Below, in pieces: positions 53,827-64,000 of a stretch of 64,000 nucleotides of DNA. Numbering within the stretch: the first letter of the stretch is position 1; the number at the start of each line of letters is the position of its first letter. The stretch spans positions 2,542,001 to 2,606,000 of the forward strand of contig CM031558.1 of NCBI GenBank assembly GCA_018466975.1, read 5' to 3'. Position numbers and translations under genes: made by a program. The notes below the pieces were generated by a model that saw only the letters and a program-made list of their open reading frames with translations, was not told the DNA's origin and did no database searches. Source of the stretch: Sparassis latifolia. Its lineage: Eukaryota > Basidiomycota > Agaricomycetes > Polyporales > Sparassidaceae.

Positions 53827-56587
53827 ATGACGCTTTTTCTCCCGCTGGAAGCGTCGGCGCCGTTCCCGCAATTTCCCGCCTTCCTCGTCCCCTCGCCCGC
53901 GCCCAATGTGCACGTCAAGAAGGTCGTCAAGGCGCTCCTCAAGGCCCGCAGGATCGCAGTCGTGTGTGGTGCGCAGCTTCATGTGTATCCCCTCCTCTCA
54001 CTAACAATTTTACGCGCGCCGTAGGCGCAGGGATCTCGGTCCAAGCGGGCATTCCTGACTTTCGGTCGTCCGAGGGTTTATTTCAGACCCTTAAAAAGGA
54101 CAATCCTACGCTGACCTCAGGGAGAGACTTGTTCGACGCTTCGGTTTTTAATGTGAGTGCTTATGGGTTTTTTGTATCATGCATCAGGCCATTGCGCCAC
54201 CACGGGATCCTCACTTTTCACCGGCGTGGATACTTGTACGCATATCATTCTGAGGGTGTCTGCTCAACGCTAGAGGATACGGACAACATCGGGCATATCG
54301 TTAACCTTGTTTGGTTGAGCTGCCTTGGCGGTGCTATCGTTGTCAGGAGATGCATGTCTCGTATCGAGTCGACCTCCATGTGCGTGTTTCGCATATTATG
54401 TGATGGTCTCGGAAGATGCAGAAACTTGCGGGCGTACTGTACGCCAGCTGTATTGGGTTTCGTTGTCGTCGATGGGCACCGCTATTGCCAGCGGATCGCC
54501 CTCTTTGCCTATTGGGTAATCCCTATAACCCCTAGAACGTGAACTTCGTCTACGGGTCTTATACGCGTCGCAGTGGTCTTTGGGTCATTCTTGGATCCCA
54601 AAATCACACAGTTTGACATTTGTTCACATCTGCATGTGAGAGCAGTTCCAATTTTAAAGTCTGGGCCCCCTCGAGCGGCTGGATTATTCACGATGAGTCT
54701 GATCTGTGTGCGTTTCACCTTGAAGTTACTGGTTTGCCTTGTTATAACGTTTGCCCGTGTCGTCCGCTTAGACGCTACGCGGGGTTTGGCTTATCTGGCG
54801 TGTAGGATTGAGCTAGTATTTTTGTGCAGAATGATTTCTCAGTCCACGTTTACTGACAGCGAGGTTTCTAGTCAGAAGTCACGACGTCTCTCTTCTGCCA
54901 AATGATCGCACAGCTTTCCGAGCTGTCGCAAGCAGCGACACCAACCATATTTCACAACCTCCTCCGCACGCTGGACGATCGCGGACGGCTCCTCCGTGTG
55001 TATACGCAAAACATCGACGCTCTCGAGTCGAAGTCTGGGCTGACATTCGGTGTACCGGATTCAGAGGGGAAACGATCTAGATTGCGTTCTGCCAAGGGGA
55101 AGGCAGAACCTTCACATACAGAGGACGCAGCCCCCGCACCCATCGTTGATTCGCCACCGATATCCGGACGACTGCCCTCACCCCCATGCGAGACTCCCCG
55201 CTGTATCCCTCTGCATGGCACTCTGCAGCTGATGCACTGCCAGATCTGCACGCACTCCTTTCCGCTACGGAACCACCTTGCCGACCTGAGCTCTGGTCAT
55301 CCTCCGTTCTGCCCCGAGTGCACTGCGCTTGAGGCTACGCGGCAGCTTGTAGGGAAGCGCTCGCGCGGCGTGGGCAAACTCCGTCCGAGCGTCGTGCTGT
55401 ACAATGAGATGCACAAGGATGGTGAGGAGGTCGGCGACGTTGTGCGTCGCGATCTGATCGGAAGCTCGAAGGGAAAAGGTCGCGCTGGTGCGGATCTGCT
55501 GCTCGTCGTCGGCACGAGCCTGCGCGTGCCGGGGACGAAGCGGATCGTGAGGGAGTTTTCGAAAGCGGTGCATTCGCGCGGGTGCTGTTCTAATGCGGGG
55601 AACGATCCGTCGACTTTGACCGCCAATACGAGTGCGAGTGCTTCGTCGAGTACGATGGGCCTTGTGACTCCAACGCCATCGCCACGTCGTTCACCTGCAG
55701 ACGACGACGAACCGCCGGTAAGGACCGTGTACCTCAACCTCGACTTCCCTGTGCCGACGCGGGAGTGGGAGGGCGTATTCGACGTATGGATACGCGGAGA
55801 TGCGCAGGCATTTGCGCAGTTGGTGTATGAGGAGATCGAGCAGGAGAAGCGTGCGAAGGAGGCTGCAGTCGAGCGGAAACGCAGACGCGAGGAGATCGCG
55901 GAGGAGCGGGAAAGGAAGAAGCAGCGTAACGGGGAGCTCGAGCATGCGGGGAAGACCAACAGCGGGAAGAAACGCAAGGGCGCGCCTGGCTCGGCTTCGC
56001 GTCCTTCGTCCACGAAGAAGTCCAAAAATGCACCTGTGACGCCTATTTCGCCGTCGAAAATCGGCCGTCCGGGGAAGATTTTGGCTACATCAAACCTGAA
56101 AACGAAGCCTAAGATGAAGGCGAAGACAAAGGGCCGGGCGGACAATGTTCTCCCGACTTTCACCCACGACAAGGAGCACACCAACTCCAACGTCAGACTC
56201 ACGATCAGGATACCCCCGCGCGTTGCTCCCGCAGCGCCACTTACACCCCCACCGTCGAAACGCGCGCGTCTCATTCCAGAGGTGGTGATAACCACTCCCC
56301 CACGGCTCATAAAGACCCCTCGTACTCCGCCAACACCATCTCATCCAGATTCTCCACTTACTCCAGAGCCCTCGCCTCCACCGCGGCTCAGGCAGACACC
56401 GAGGACGAGCAGGCGAGACCCCAGCCCCAGGAAGAAAGTCGAGGCTGCTCTTGCCACCTGCCCCGTTGGCTGGAATAGTGGAGACGAGTTGAGTGACCTC
56501 ACTGATGAGGACGATGAAGGAGACTCCTCTCTTCCAGAGTCGTTCGTGCGGACAGTCCAGTATGGTCTGCGCAGTGCACCTGGTTAA
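53827..56587 (+). CDS. NAD-dependent protein deacetylase, sirtuin of the Hst3/Hst4 type
   Basis: Three exons (53827-53968, 54025-54152, 54872-56587) give 661 residues. The core shows CGAGISVQAGIPDFRSSEGL (NAD site), TPTIFHNLLRTLDDRGRLL, YTQNIDALE, IPLHGTL with the catalytic His, a C-x2-C ... C-x2-C zinc site (CQIC, CPEC), RPSVVLYNEMH and LLVVGTSLRVPG. Hst3/Hst4 enzymes remove acetyl from histone H3 Lys56 in the nucleus. An insertion of ~45 residues separates QNIDALE from the catalytic His. After the core, a charged helix (EIEQEKRAKEAAVERKRRRE) and a long basic Pro/Thr-rich tail follow, ending EDDEGDSSLPES. The second intron is 719 nt, far longer than any other in the window. The third exon start (SEVTTSLFCQMIAQ) is placed by family similarity. 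Confidence 0.9.
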
Positions 56588-56830
56588 CTTGGACTAGAGA
56601 TCGCATCTGGAAAAGACTATGCGACCGACGACGACTGATACTGTCTATCTTATTCATATTGTCCATAGTATATTGTCCATTGTACATTCCGATTCTAATT
56701 TTCTGTGCTGCACTCGTTCGAGCGTCTACAGTCCAGCGCTTGCACGCCTTTGGAAGATTCGCACGCCTCCAAGTCTGACGCGTCCGCGTCGCGCTGCAGC
56801 AGCCCGCTGCAACTCGTCGGAACCACCATC

Positions 56831-57371
56831 ATGTCCTCAACAACTGCATCGACCTCCAAAGCCCCAGAAACAACGAAGAGCTCTGAGCCCACAAAGGAGG
56901 AGGACACGCTACCACACCTCGGCGTGCTCGAGGAGGACGACGAGTTCGAAGAATTCCCCGTTGCCGGTGCGCACCGAGTTTACCACTCCAACCGCAGTCT
57001 TAGCTGACACGGCACCCTTATCGTGTTGCTCATCATATATAGACTGGGAAGACTCGCAGACCGATCTGGCACATCTTGGGGGTGCAGCTCCTGGTGCCGC
57101 GAAGTCAGGCGGGGACAAGCTATGGGAGGATAATTGGGATGACGACGATATTGAGGACGATTTCAGCCTGCAGCTGCGGTCCGTTATGCCCCCCTTGTTA
57201 TTACTTTCATGCTCTTACGAGTACGTATGATTGTACAGAAACGAGCTAGCCAAGAAGGAGAAGGGAGTCGATGCAACACTAGGAACTGGCATCATGACGT
57301 TATCGATGTTCACCTATGTCGCTGGAACATTCTGCTTGCCCATTGCTGTATCATTTGCTGTTGAAAAGTAG
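56831..57371 (+). CDS. sem1: Sem1/Dss1, 26S proteasome lid subunit
   Basis: Three exons (56831-56966, 57043-57178, 57239-57371) give 134 residues. The two acidic motifs are textbook: LEEDDEFEEFPVADWEDSQT and KLWEDNWDDDDIEDDF, followed by LQLRNELAKKEKG. Sem1/Dss1 is a small disordered protein in the proteasome lid that also binds BRCA2-type recombination proteins and TREX-2. Family members end a few residues after NELAKK; here the frame runs on for ~35 residues, ending in a hydrophobic stretch (MTLSMFTYVAGTFCLPIAVS). That end may be wrong, or a lineage oddity. The start ATG gives a Ser/Thr-rich N-terminus. Confidence 0.92.
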
Positions 57372-58449
57372 TTTCACTTGAAGACAGGATCCCGTCCGTT
57401 CTGGCACTCCTCACCGTTGGACACAAGGAGACGATGTATCCTCTCGGTTAATCTAGGCTCTGAATGCACGTCATTCATTCATGTTCTTTAACACCTATCT
57501 GAAGGAGACGGAGTATGTCATATGCAAGGTTTAACGTCTCTTATTGCATTAACGTGCGATGGGCGTAATTTGGCGATCTCTGAATGGGGAGAGTCGCATG
57601 CGAGAAAGAATTGACATGCCAATTGGCTATTCGCGATCGGTGTAGTTGAACACACCGTCGTTGGGCATTAAACGTTGAATGCTGGGTGGCCGTGCAGAAG
57701 TTGGACTGTCAGTTATATGAACACGCAAAGAAGTGCTGTTGACAACATGAGTTATGGAAAAAAAAGCTGGTCCGCCATCATTATACCCTTCACCTTTCCA
57801 TCTGCAGTCCCAAAGCGTCCGATCTTAACGCATCTCGAACGGCTTGAAGAGTTTCAGGCCCACGTGTAGGCTCGATTGGCTTGCCGCCCCGGACATACAA
57901 TTCGCCTTCCACAGGTTTCGGTATACAAACCAAGCCGCATCCATACATTCGAATGAAGACAAGCTTGATGAGTCGTGAGGCAGGACTGGGAAGTTGTAAC
58001 GGAAGTGCGATGCAAGGTTGCAACGTAATTATAGTAGTTTATCCATGAAGACCTCTGGCGTGGCTTTCGTTGATCGGCCATCATGATGGAGCCGGACCTA
58101 CACGCTACGAACCACTATAAACACTTTGTAACTACCGGCACAAATATGCCAAACGGATGCTATATCACGCCAGTGTCCGCTTGTGCTCACCACTGCAGAT
58201 CAGATTGCATGAAAGCAGCTAGGATATTACTAGGATATCAATCATTACCGGTAAAGGCGGAGGCTCATCGGAGGCTATGTACATCTACATCGACGCATTA
58301 CAACAGACACAACAACATCGGGGTGGGGGCCGTAGTCAAGTTCGTGGGTCGTGATAATTCATTCAGTCGTACGCGTGGTCCATCTCCTCTGCGCTCTGCC
58401 AATCGGTCACCATTGTGAATCCACGGAGCGGTATGTAGCAGGAAAAGCA
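57372..58449. other. Convergent intergenic region, no supported gene
   Basis: About 1.1 kb with only short frames; 3' UTRs of sem1 and the transporter gene. Confidence 0.4.
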
Positions 58450-60730
58450 TCACGCGGTGGCGACCTTTTGGTCCGAGGCTGAGTCCTTCTCGAATTCGGA
58501 TGACGGCCAGCTCTCTGTCTCGCCAAGGCCCATGAGGGAGGTATCGAAGCCATTCGCCTCCAGATATTCGCGGAACTGTATGAGGTGACCGTCAGCGTCC
58601 AACAGAGTACACCGCATAGCGCGCACACGCACCTTGTGATCCTCTTCCGTCATGCCATCGTGTGAAAGGGGGCGGATCAAGAAGAATGTGACGAGGGCGC
58701 TCACGATAGCCAGAGCTGCGGGACTGATCAACTTCGCACAATTAGAACAAAACAGAGCTCAAACGCACCGCTACCGACCCAGAAGGGACCGGTGTTACCG
58801 CGGGTGCTGCCGCTACCGCCGAAGTCGTCAATCATGGCAGGGAAAGCTGGAATTGGCAGAGAGAAAGGCTGATCAGTGAAGTAAGGTAGAGAGAGAGGTG
58901 GAATACCTACCCCAAGTACCGACGAAGGCACCGACCTTACCTACCGCGGCAGCAATACCGTAGAACTGGCCGCGGACAGCGGTAGGACCACTCTTCGCAG
59001 CGAGCATACCGAGACAGTTGCCGGGGCCGAACTCACCGAAGCTCAGGAAGATGCCATAGACGACAGCGAAGGCAGCGATGTGGTTGGATAATCTAGGTAA
59101 GCCACTTTTTAGAAGAAACGTATCCAAGGATTGAAGTTGACTCACTGTACGTAGAGACCGCTCATTATGAAGCCAATGATGGCTTGTGAGATTAGACCGA
59201 CAATCTGGACCAGTTAGTTGGAATTAATTGCTGGATTACCTGGCGCTCACCATAGTATACTTGGGCCCAAGGTAGTCGACGACGAAGGCACCAATGACAG
59301 TGCCAGGGATGTAGAACAAGCTATGAATAATAATAAGATCAGATCAGAAATGTTCAAATGCAATCGAAGGATGGGTATACTTGATAACAACGTTCCAGCC
59401 GAACACAACACTCAAAGCGTCTGAATTGTGGGTGATGTTGTCGACAACGGTTGATGAGTAAATACCGAACTGGGTTCCTTGCGTGAGTAATAGCAATACT
59501 ACGACAAAGTCAACCTTACGGGGTACGTGATGAAGTCGTAGATAAACCAGGAGATGCAAATGCCCAAAAGGCTTCTCCAGTAACGGCGGATGATCAGAAA
59601 ATACGGCGTCCTCACACGCACCATGGAGTCTTTCTGATAGCGCGTCGGGTTTGCCATCCGCAGTCGCCACAGGAATACTGCAACGGCAGGAACTACCCCA
59701 AGACCGAGAGACAGACGCCATACGGCACGAAGGTGGCGCTCGCCAAAGCTGAATTATATCCTGTCAGTACTTATTATGTTAATGGATTGAGACTCGAACA
59801 TACATCCAGTAGAGAACAAGAGGGACGAAGGCCGCGACCACGAAGCCAAAGTCGATCATAGTGTCTGTAATGCATTTACCAAACATCCACTGGATTTCCA
59901 TTCGTTTACAACTTACTGGTTGCAAGAGCGAACCATCTGTGCTGGGCATTCTTACTGATGCCGGGCTCTTCAGACTGCTCAGAAGCAGCGACGGAACCAC
60001 ACGGATATTCAGCGCCTACACCAATGCCAAGTAGGAACCTTGAAAATGAGAATTGGCGTCACAGCACGTATGAGATACCTTGAGGACTAACCGACATGCG
60101 CTGAGCATAGCCAGCATACCGTAAGTGCTGTGATTGGCGCCGCTGGACGCGGCGGACAATCCTGAGAACAGGGCAACAATGCCAGTCGCCAACATCTAAC
60201 GTTGTGCCTCAGACATTGCCCCGATTCCATCACTCGAAATAATTGATCGCTAGTACATACCATTCCAAACTTTCGACCAAGCTTGTCGGACAGATATCCG
60301 AACGCGAGCATGCCGACGACAGTTCCGGCGAAGGCCAGGCTAGAAAGAACTTTGCTGTAATTGTGCTTGCTAGTTTCCGCGGAGCCATAGATACGGGTCA
60401 GCACTGGAGTAGACTCGTCAGTACCATCTTATGCCAGCTTGGGACAGAAACCGACATGTGTTGACTAGAGACAGGATGAGCACACGGCCTATCGTACGAG
60501 GGAGGATGAGCACATACCACTTCCAATGACGCCGTTGGCATATCCTAGGGTTTTCAGGACATGTCAGAGCACAATTCGAAGTACAGTTGTGAGATCTACC
60601 ATCTGAAAACAACGCCGTCCCGCATCTGGATATGGACGATCGTTGAATGCCATGTTTGGATAGAGATAGCCAAGACGTACGCGAAAATCAGGGAGACCTG
60701 GGAGAGGCCTACTCTCTTCTGGGCGGCCAT
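58450..60730 (-). CDS. MFS permease, phosphate/glycerophosphodiester (Git1/PhT) type
   Basis: About 16 small exons. First exons: 60681-60730 ([16 protein letters not shown]), 60600-60625, 60518-60544, a 9-nt microexon 60456-60464, then a longer one. Together they spell [48 protein letters not shown] (MFS signature), [20 protein letters not shown], then in the second half [59 protein letters not shown] and [20 protein letters not shown]. Twelve helices are expected. The C-terminal tail is acidic and ends [10 protein letters not shown]. Relatives import inorganic phosphate or glycerophosphoinositol/choline with protons at the plasma membrane; the substrate here is not determined. Confidence 0.9.
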
Positions 60731-63367
60731 GTCTGTACTAGTCTACGCTCACAGTGAAGGGAGAGAAGACGAGGAAGGAGAGAGGAAGATAGAGGATAAC
60801 GGGGCATGAGGATTGATATAAGTATGCCACCGACTCCATGATGGTATGCTGGATCCATCTCACGGCAAAGAATTGATTGATGCATGATGTCTTTGGTGAA
60901 CCCGATTCAGGCGCTCTCCCGCGCACGTTCCTCAGCGTATCTCCCCTTCTGGCACTCTTCTTCATCCGTTCTGCCAAACTTTACCTCTCGTCCGCATGTA
61001 TCTCCTTATGACGGGCCCTTCTCTGCCATGAACCGCACAGCTGGATCTGTCTCGCTGTGTCACCGGTCGCGGAGCTTCGGCGCATAGTTATCACCAATTC
61101 CCTGGGCCCATATCTCTTGCGGGGCATCATTCCCGGACCAATTTCAATCTTGATCGATTTGTTGTCCACTTCAGCTGACGGAAAGAAACGAAGAGATCTC
61201 CTTCCCAACTTTTAGGCGGAGGCGGCGCTGCGGAGGATTCAAGCCACAAACCCAGTCTGCTTTGCCAACGATATGATGTGCACGCGTGCTGAAATTTGAA
61301 ATTTGAAACTCGACCCCTCGGCTGAGTCGCCCTCGCATTCGAATCCTTACGATGCTTGTACTCTCGGGTCTAACGCATTTCTGTGGTCGGAGCTGCAGCA
61401 ATCTGGGAGGACTGCTGGCCTGCTTTGGTGGTACGTCCAATACCAACAAGGTGGATCTCGCTCATAGAACTGCGGTTTCCGTCACCCTGCGTATCACCCG
61501 TCATCATGTCGGGTACTAATTCTTTAATTTTCAAGCTGTCCCCCCCGGCTCTGAAACTTTGATCCTCCCAATCACACGTTCGTCGGTGTGCGCCCGTGCC
61601 CGCTTTGTACATGCGTGGGTAAAGATCCATCTGCGTTGAAAGTACTCCAGCTTCTTCTATATTGCGACCTTGATCTGTGCATGGCCCTTTGCATTATGTA
61701 ACCTGTTCCTGACTCGTGGGCCCACGGGCCGAAGCCGTTCTACGTCCTGAGATCTGAGAGTGAACGAGAGCGTCGAGACTAGACCGGTGACAGGTACTAC
61801 TCGTTGGAACTCTGCTTCAGTCTCAGCTGTGCGACCGCTATCTCGAGCACCACGGCCCAGTCTTCCAACCTTGTCGAGCTTCCTCCGGGAAGGAGGACTC
61901 TTCTTGGCACAATAACCACCTCCGCGGTAAGTCGCAAGACCGTGTGTCATTCATTCCCTGCCCATCTTCCTGGCATCGACCGCCGCGCGGTGACTGGCTA
62001 AGTACTGTACTTCTTTCCAGGGGAATATTACAGATTGGAGGCAGTGTGGGAGCTCGAGCACTAGGGTTTTGCCGCGAATTAGACTTTCGGCTTGCGGAAG
62101 TCAGCGGTATTGAACATTGGACAGTTGCGGAAGATCTTTGAGGAGACACCATCCGTGCATTGAGGCCTGTTCAATTTGATTCCGATCCATGTCGCTTTGT
62201 CTGCACATGGATAATCCTCTCCGAATGCCGTGCTTATAAGTTGCTCTACATCAGCCCGCATTGCGAAAATTGCCAGACTTGGAAGTCCTGTCGAAGATTC
62301 CTTCTATCTCACGCAGTCTTTCGTTCTGCGTTGCATGCACGTCCTTCATGGAGACTCTATTGCGAAGTCTTCGACCATAGCTGCGTGGCTGTCCTGCTAC
62401 CTGTTATACTATATCTGTTCGGCGTCTTAGGAAGACCTTGCGTGGCGGATGTTATCCTCCTTACTTCGCGGTCACACGAGTTGTCTTGGAAGCTGTCGAA
62501 CGCTCTCACATGGTAGAAATACACTTTCGAAAGCGCTGTACCGTACTTCGGAATTATATACCGTGGATTGATTATCACACCCCAAATGTCTTTTTGCCCT
62601 TCGAGAGGCGTTACAGAGGACGCTAGGGAATGTGCAAGTGATACAGTGAATTGCCAGATTGGTGAGTAGCATTATATTTTGTGAGAGAGTTCATCTTACT
62701 TAGACTGTCACCGCGCATAGCTCCCTCTCTAAATCAGACTTCATGGTGTCGGATACCTGCGAGTTGCTGCGTTTGAGCTTGATGTTGTAGATTTTGACGT
62801 CCCACTTAATCCTCAGAATACTTTTAGTACTAGTGTCTATGAATGATCATCTAGTCCGGCAAACAACCCTGGGATTAGATATGTGTATAACAGACGTCCA
62901 GACACCTGTCCACGATCTGTCGTGCGTGATCCTAGCCTCGTTGAGTGTAATCGACCGAACTTGAAGTGCAGATGCGTTTGCAATGCCGAAGTCCACGGTA
63001 TGAGCAAAACATTCTTGCATTATAAGCGTGGTGGTAGACCGTCGCTGGCAAGTAGCGTGAGGCAGATGGACCTTTGATTCTTCTCAGAGTACTTCTGAAT
63101 ATTGTGGGTGGCTGCGTTTGCCCAGCGCTGGTACTACGCTAGGTGCGTAATCATCGTGTCTTACTAATTTGCCAAGCTTAAGTTTTAACAGGAGATCAAC
63201 GATTGACTCGACAGGGGAATCATTTGACGCGTCACCTGTGGTGCCGTGACGAACGCGTACGTCACCCATACGAGTGTACCGCGACGCTCACACTTATAAT
63301 ACGCAGTCGCCGTTGGTTTCACCTTCCCTTTCTTTCAAGTTTCACACATACTCCATCTAAACTAAAA
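60731..63367. other. 2.6-kb gene-poor stretch
   Basis: Divergent region between the transporter and DUF1857 genes. A minus-strand frame of 60 codons from ATG at 62261 has protein-like composition but no partner exons. Several other short frames are not supported. Confidence 0.35.
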
Positions 63368-63961
63368 ATGCGCGCTCTATCCGTGACTTTGCCCGTGAAC
63401 AGTCCTTCAGATTCCCTCACCCTTACCCAAACGCAGGTATACGCAGGCCTCCAGGTCAAGGCTCGCAACGCGACGTCAGTTTGTGCCTCGCCACGTCCCC
63501 CCGCTCCCCCTGACGATGATCTGCCGCAGACCCTTCGTCGCGCCTATTTCCTCCTGCGAAGTACTTCGTGAGTTTCCGACGGGGCTTGTGCGCCGTGTGC
63601 AGTTCAAGGGCGATCCCGAGTACAAGACGGAGCAAGTAGAATTTTACCCGCCTTCACTCGTGCGTCGTGCTGCTGTTGCGATTTTGTTCGCATTCTTACT
63701 CGTTGCCGTGTACCCTTGGTGGTACAGATGGAGTTCACTTTGCACGAGTCGCCAGCCTATGTCACCAATCTGATCAGCTCGTCGCCGGAGGGTGACCTCT
63801 ACCTCACGTTCACCTTCGCCACGGGCCCAAATGGCCCGCTCGACGAGAGCGAGACGGCGCTTGAGACAGAGAAGACCAAGCGACGGCAGGTAGCGGGCGT
63901 AATTCAGCACACGCTGGACGTGATTCGGGAGATGGTGCGGTCAGGCGAGATTGCCAAATAG
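63368..63961 (+). CDS. DUF1857 family protein (START/SRPBCC-like fold)
   Basis: Three exons (63368-63474, 63530-63659, 63728-63961) give 156 residues. Order: MRALSVTLPVNSPSDSLTLT, TQTQVYAGLQVKARNAT, then PFVAPISSCEVLREFPTGLV, RRVQFKGDPEYKTEQVEFYP, MEFTLHESPAYVTNLISSSP, GDLYLTFTFATG and the terminal helix AGVIQHTLDVIREMVRSGEI. The opening LTLTQTQVYAGLQVKARN and the EFYPPS and TFTF strands match the DUF1857 family of small lipid-binding-like folds, widespread in fungi; no function is known. Introns of 55 and 68 nt keep the frame. The gene is complete at 63961, close to the window edge. Confidence 0.85.
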
Positions 63962-64000
63962 CGTAGGGCCGAACGCATCGTGCACTTGTTTGAATCTTCG

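Noticed and set aside
62079..62261. 60-codon minus-strand ORF with protein-like sequence
   Set aside because: Too short, no acceptor-linked upstream exon found, no known domain.

Overview
The window is nuclear DNA from a filamentous basidiomycete, most likely an agaricomycete. Genes are dense, lie on both strands, and are cut by many 45-60 nt GT-AG introns. The two tRNA genes carry short introns at the canonical position. The gene content fits: a DNMT1-type DNA methyltransferase, a Ser/Thr-rich Knh1-like GPI-anchored protein, a PAS-GATA factor, a basidiomycete-type C2H2 factor and a cerato-platanin relic. No bacterial, organellar or viral region was seen. All gene models were spliced by eye from open frames and GT/AG signals. 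Exon limits are best guesses, and three genes need one-base corrections or do not close.

Left part (1-14 kb): a 5'-truncated DUF427 gene, vps51 (GARP tethering complex), an Sfk1/DRAM-like membrane protein, a DsbA/FrnE-like thioredoxin-fold protein, tRNA-Ser(CGA), a YCK-type casein kinase 1 whose catalytic-loop segment cannot be recovered, a conserved protein with a mitochondrial-looking N-terminus, tRNA-Tyr(GTA), one orphan ORF and a broken cerato-platanin gene. Centre-left (14-26 kb): a very large acidic disordered protein with nine copies of a PSYSVSSQG-type motif and a C-terminal CaaX box, then the GPI-anchored protein, the arginine methyltransferase PRMT5/Skb1 and an ankyrin protein. Centre (27-35 kb): PAS-GATA factor, Sds22 (PP1 regulator) and C2H2 factor.

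From 35.5 to 37.6 kb lies an island of non-autonomous repeats: a foldback hairpin, an array rich in TGTCCG, a 308-bp element with 44-bp terminal inverted repeats, and a second inverted-repeat pair. It is followed by a RasGAP of the Gap1/IQGAP-C type, a Gln-rich conserved protein, a DNMT1-type methyltransferase (divergent from the Gln-rich gene), a Na+/Ca2+ exchanger family protein, a small membrane protein, a Hst3/4-like sirtuin with a 719-nt intron, Sem1/Dss1, a Git1-like MFS phosphate/glycerophosphodiester permease and a DUF1857 protein at the right edge. Two stretches, 51.6-53.8 kb and 60.7-63.4 kb, hold no gene I can support.

There is no operon or secondary-metabolite cluster; most genes are conserved housekeeping or signalling genes. 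Functional links are loose: membrane signalling (CK1, RasGAP, Sfk1-like), chromatin (DNMT1, sirtuin, PRMT5) and transcription (PAS-GATA, C2H2). The strongest candidate for something undescribed is the acidic repeat protein with the prenylation signal at 14.3-20.1 kb.
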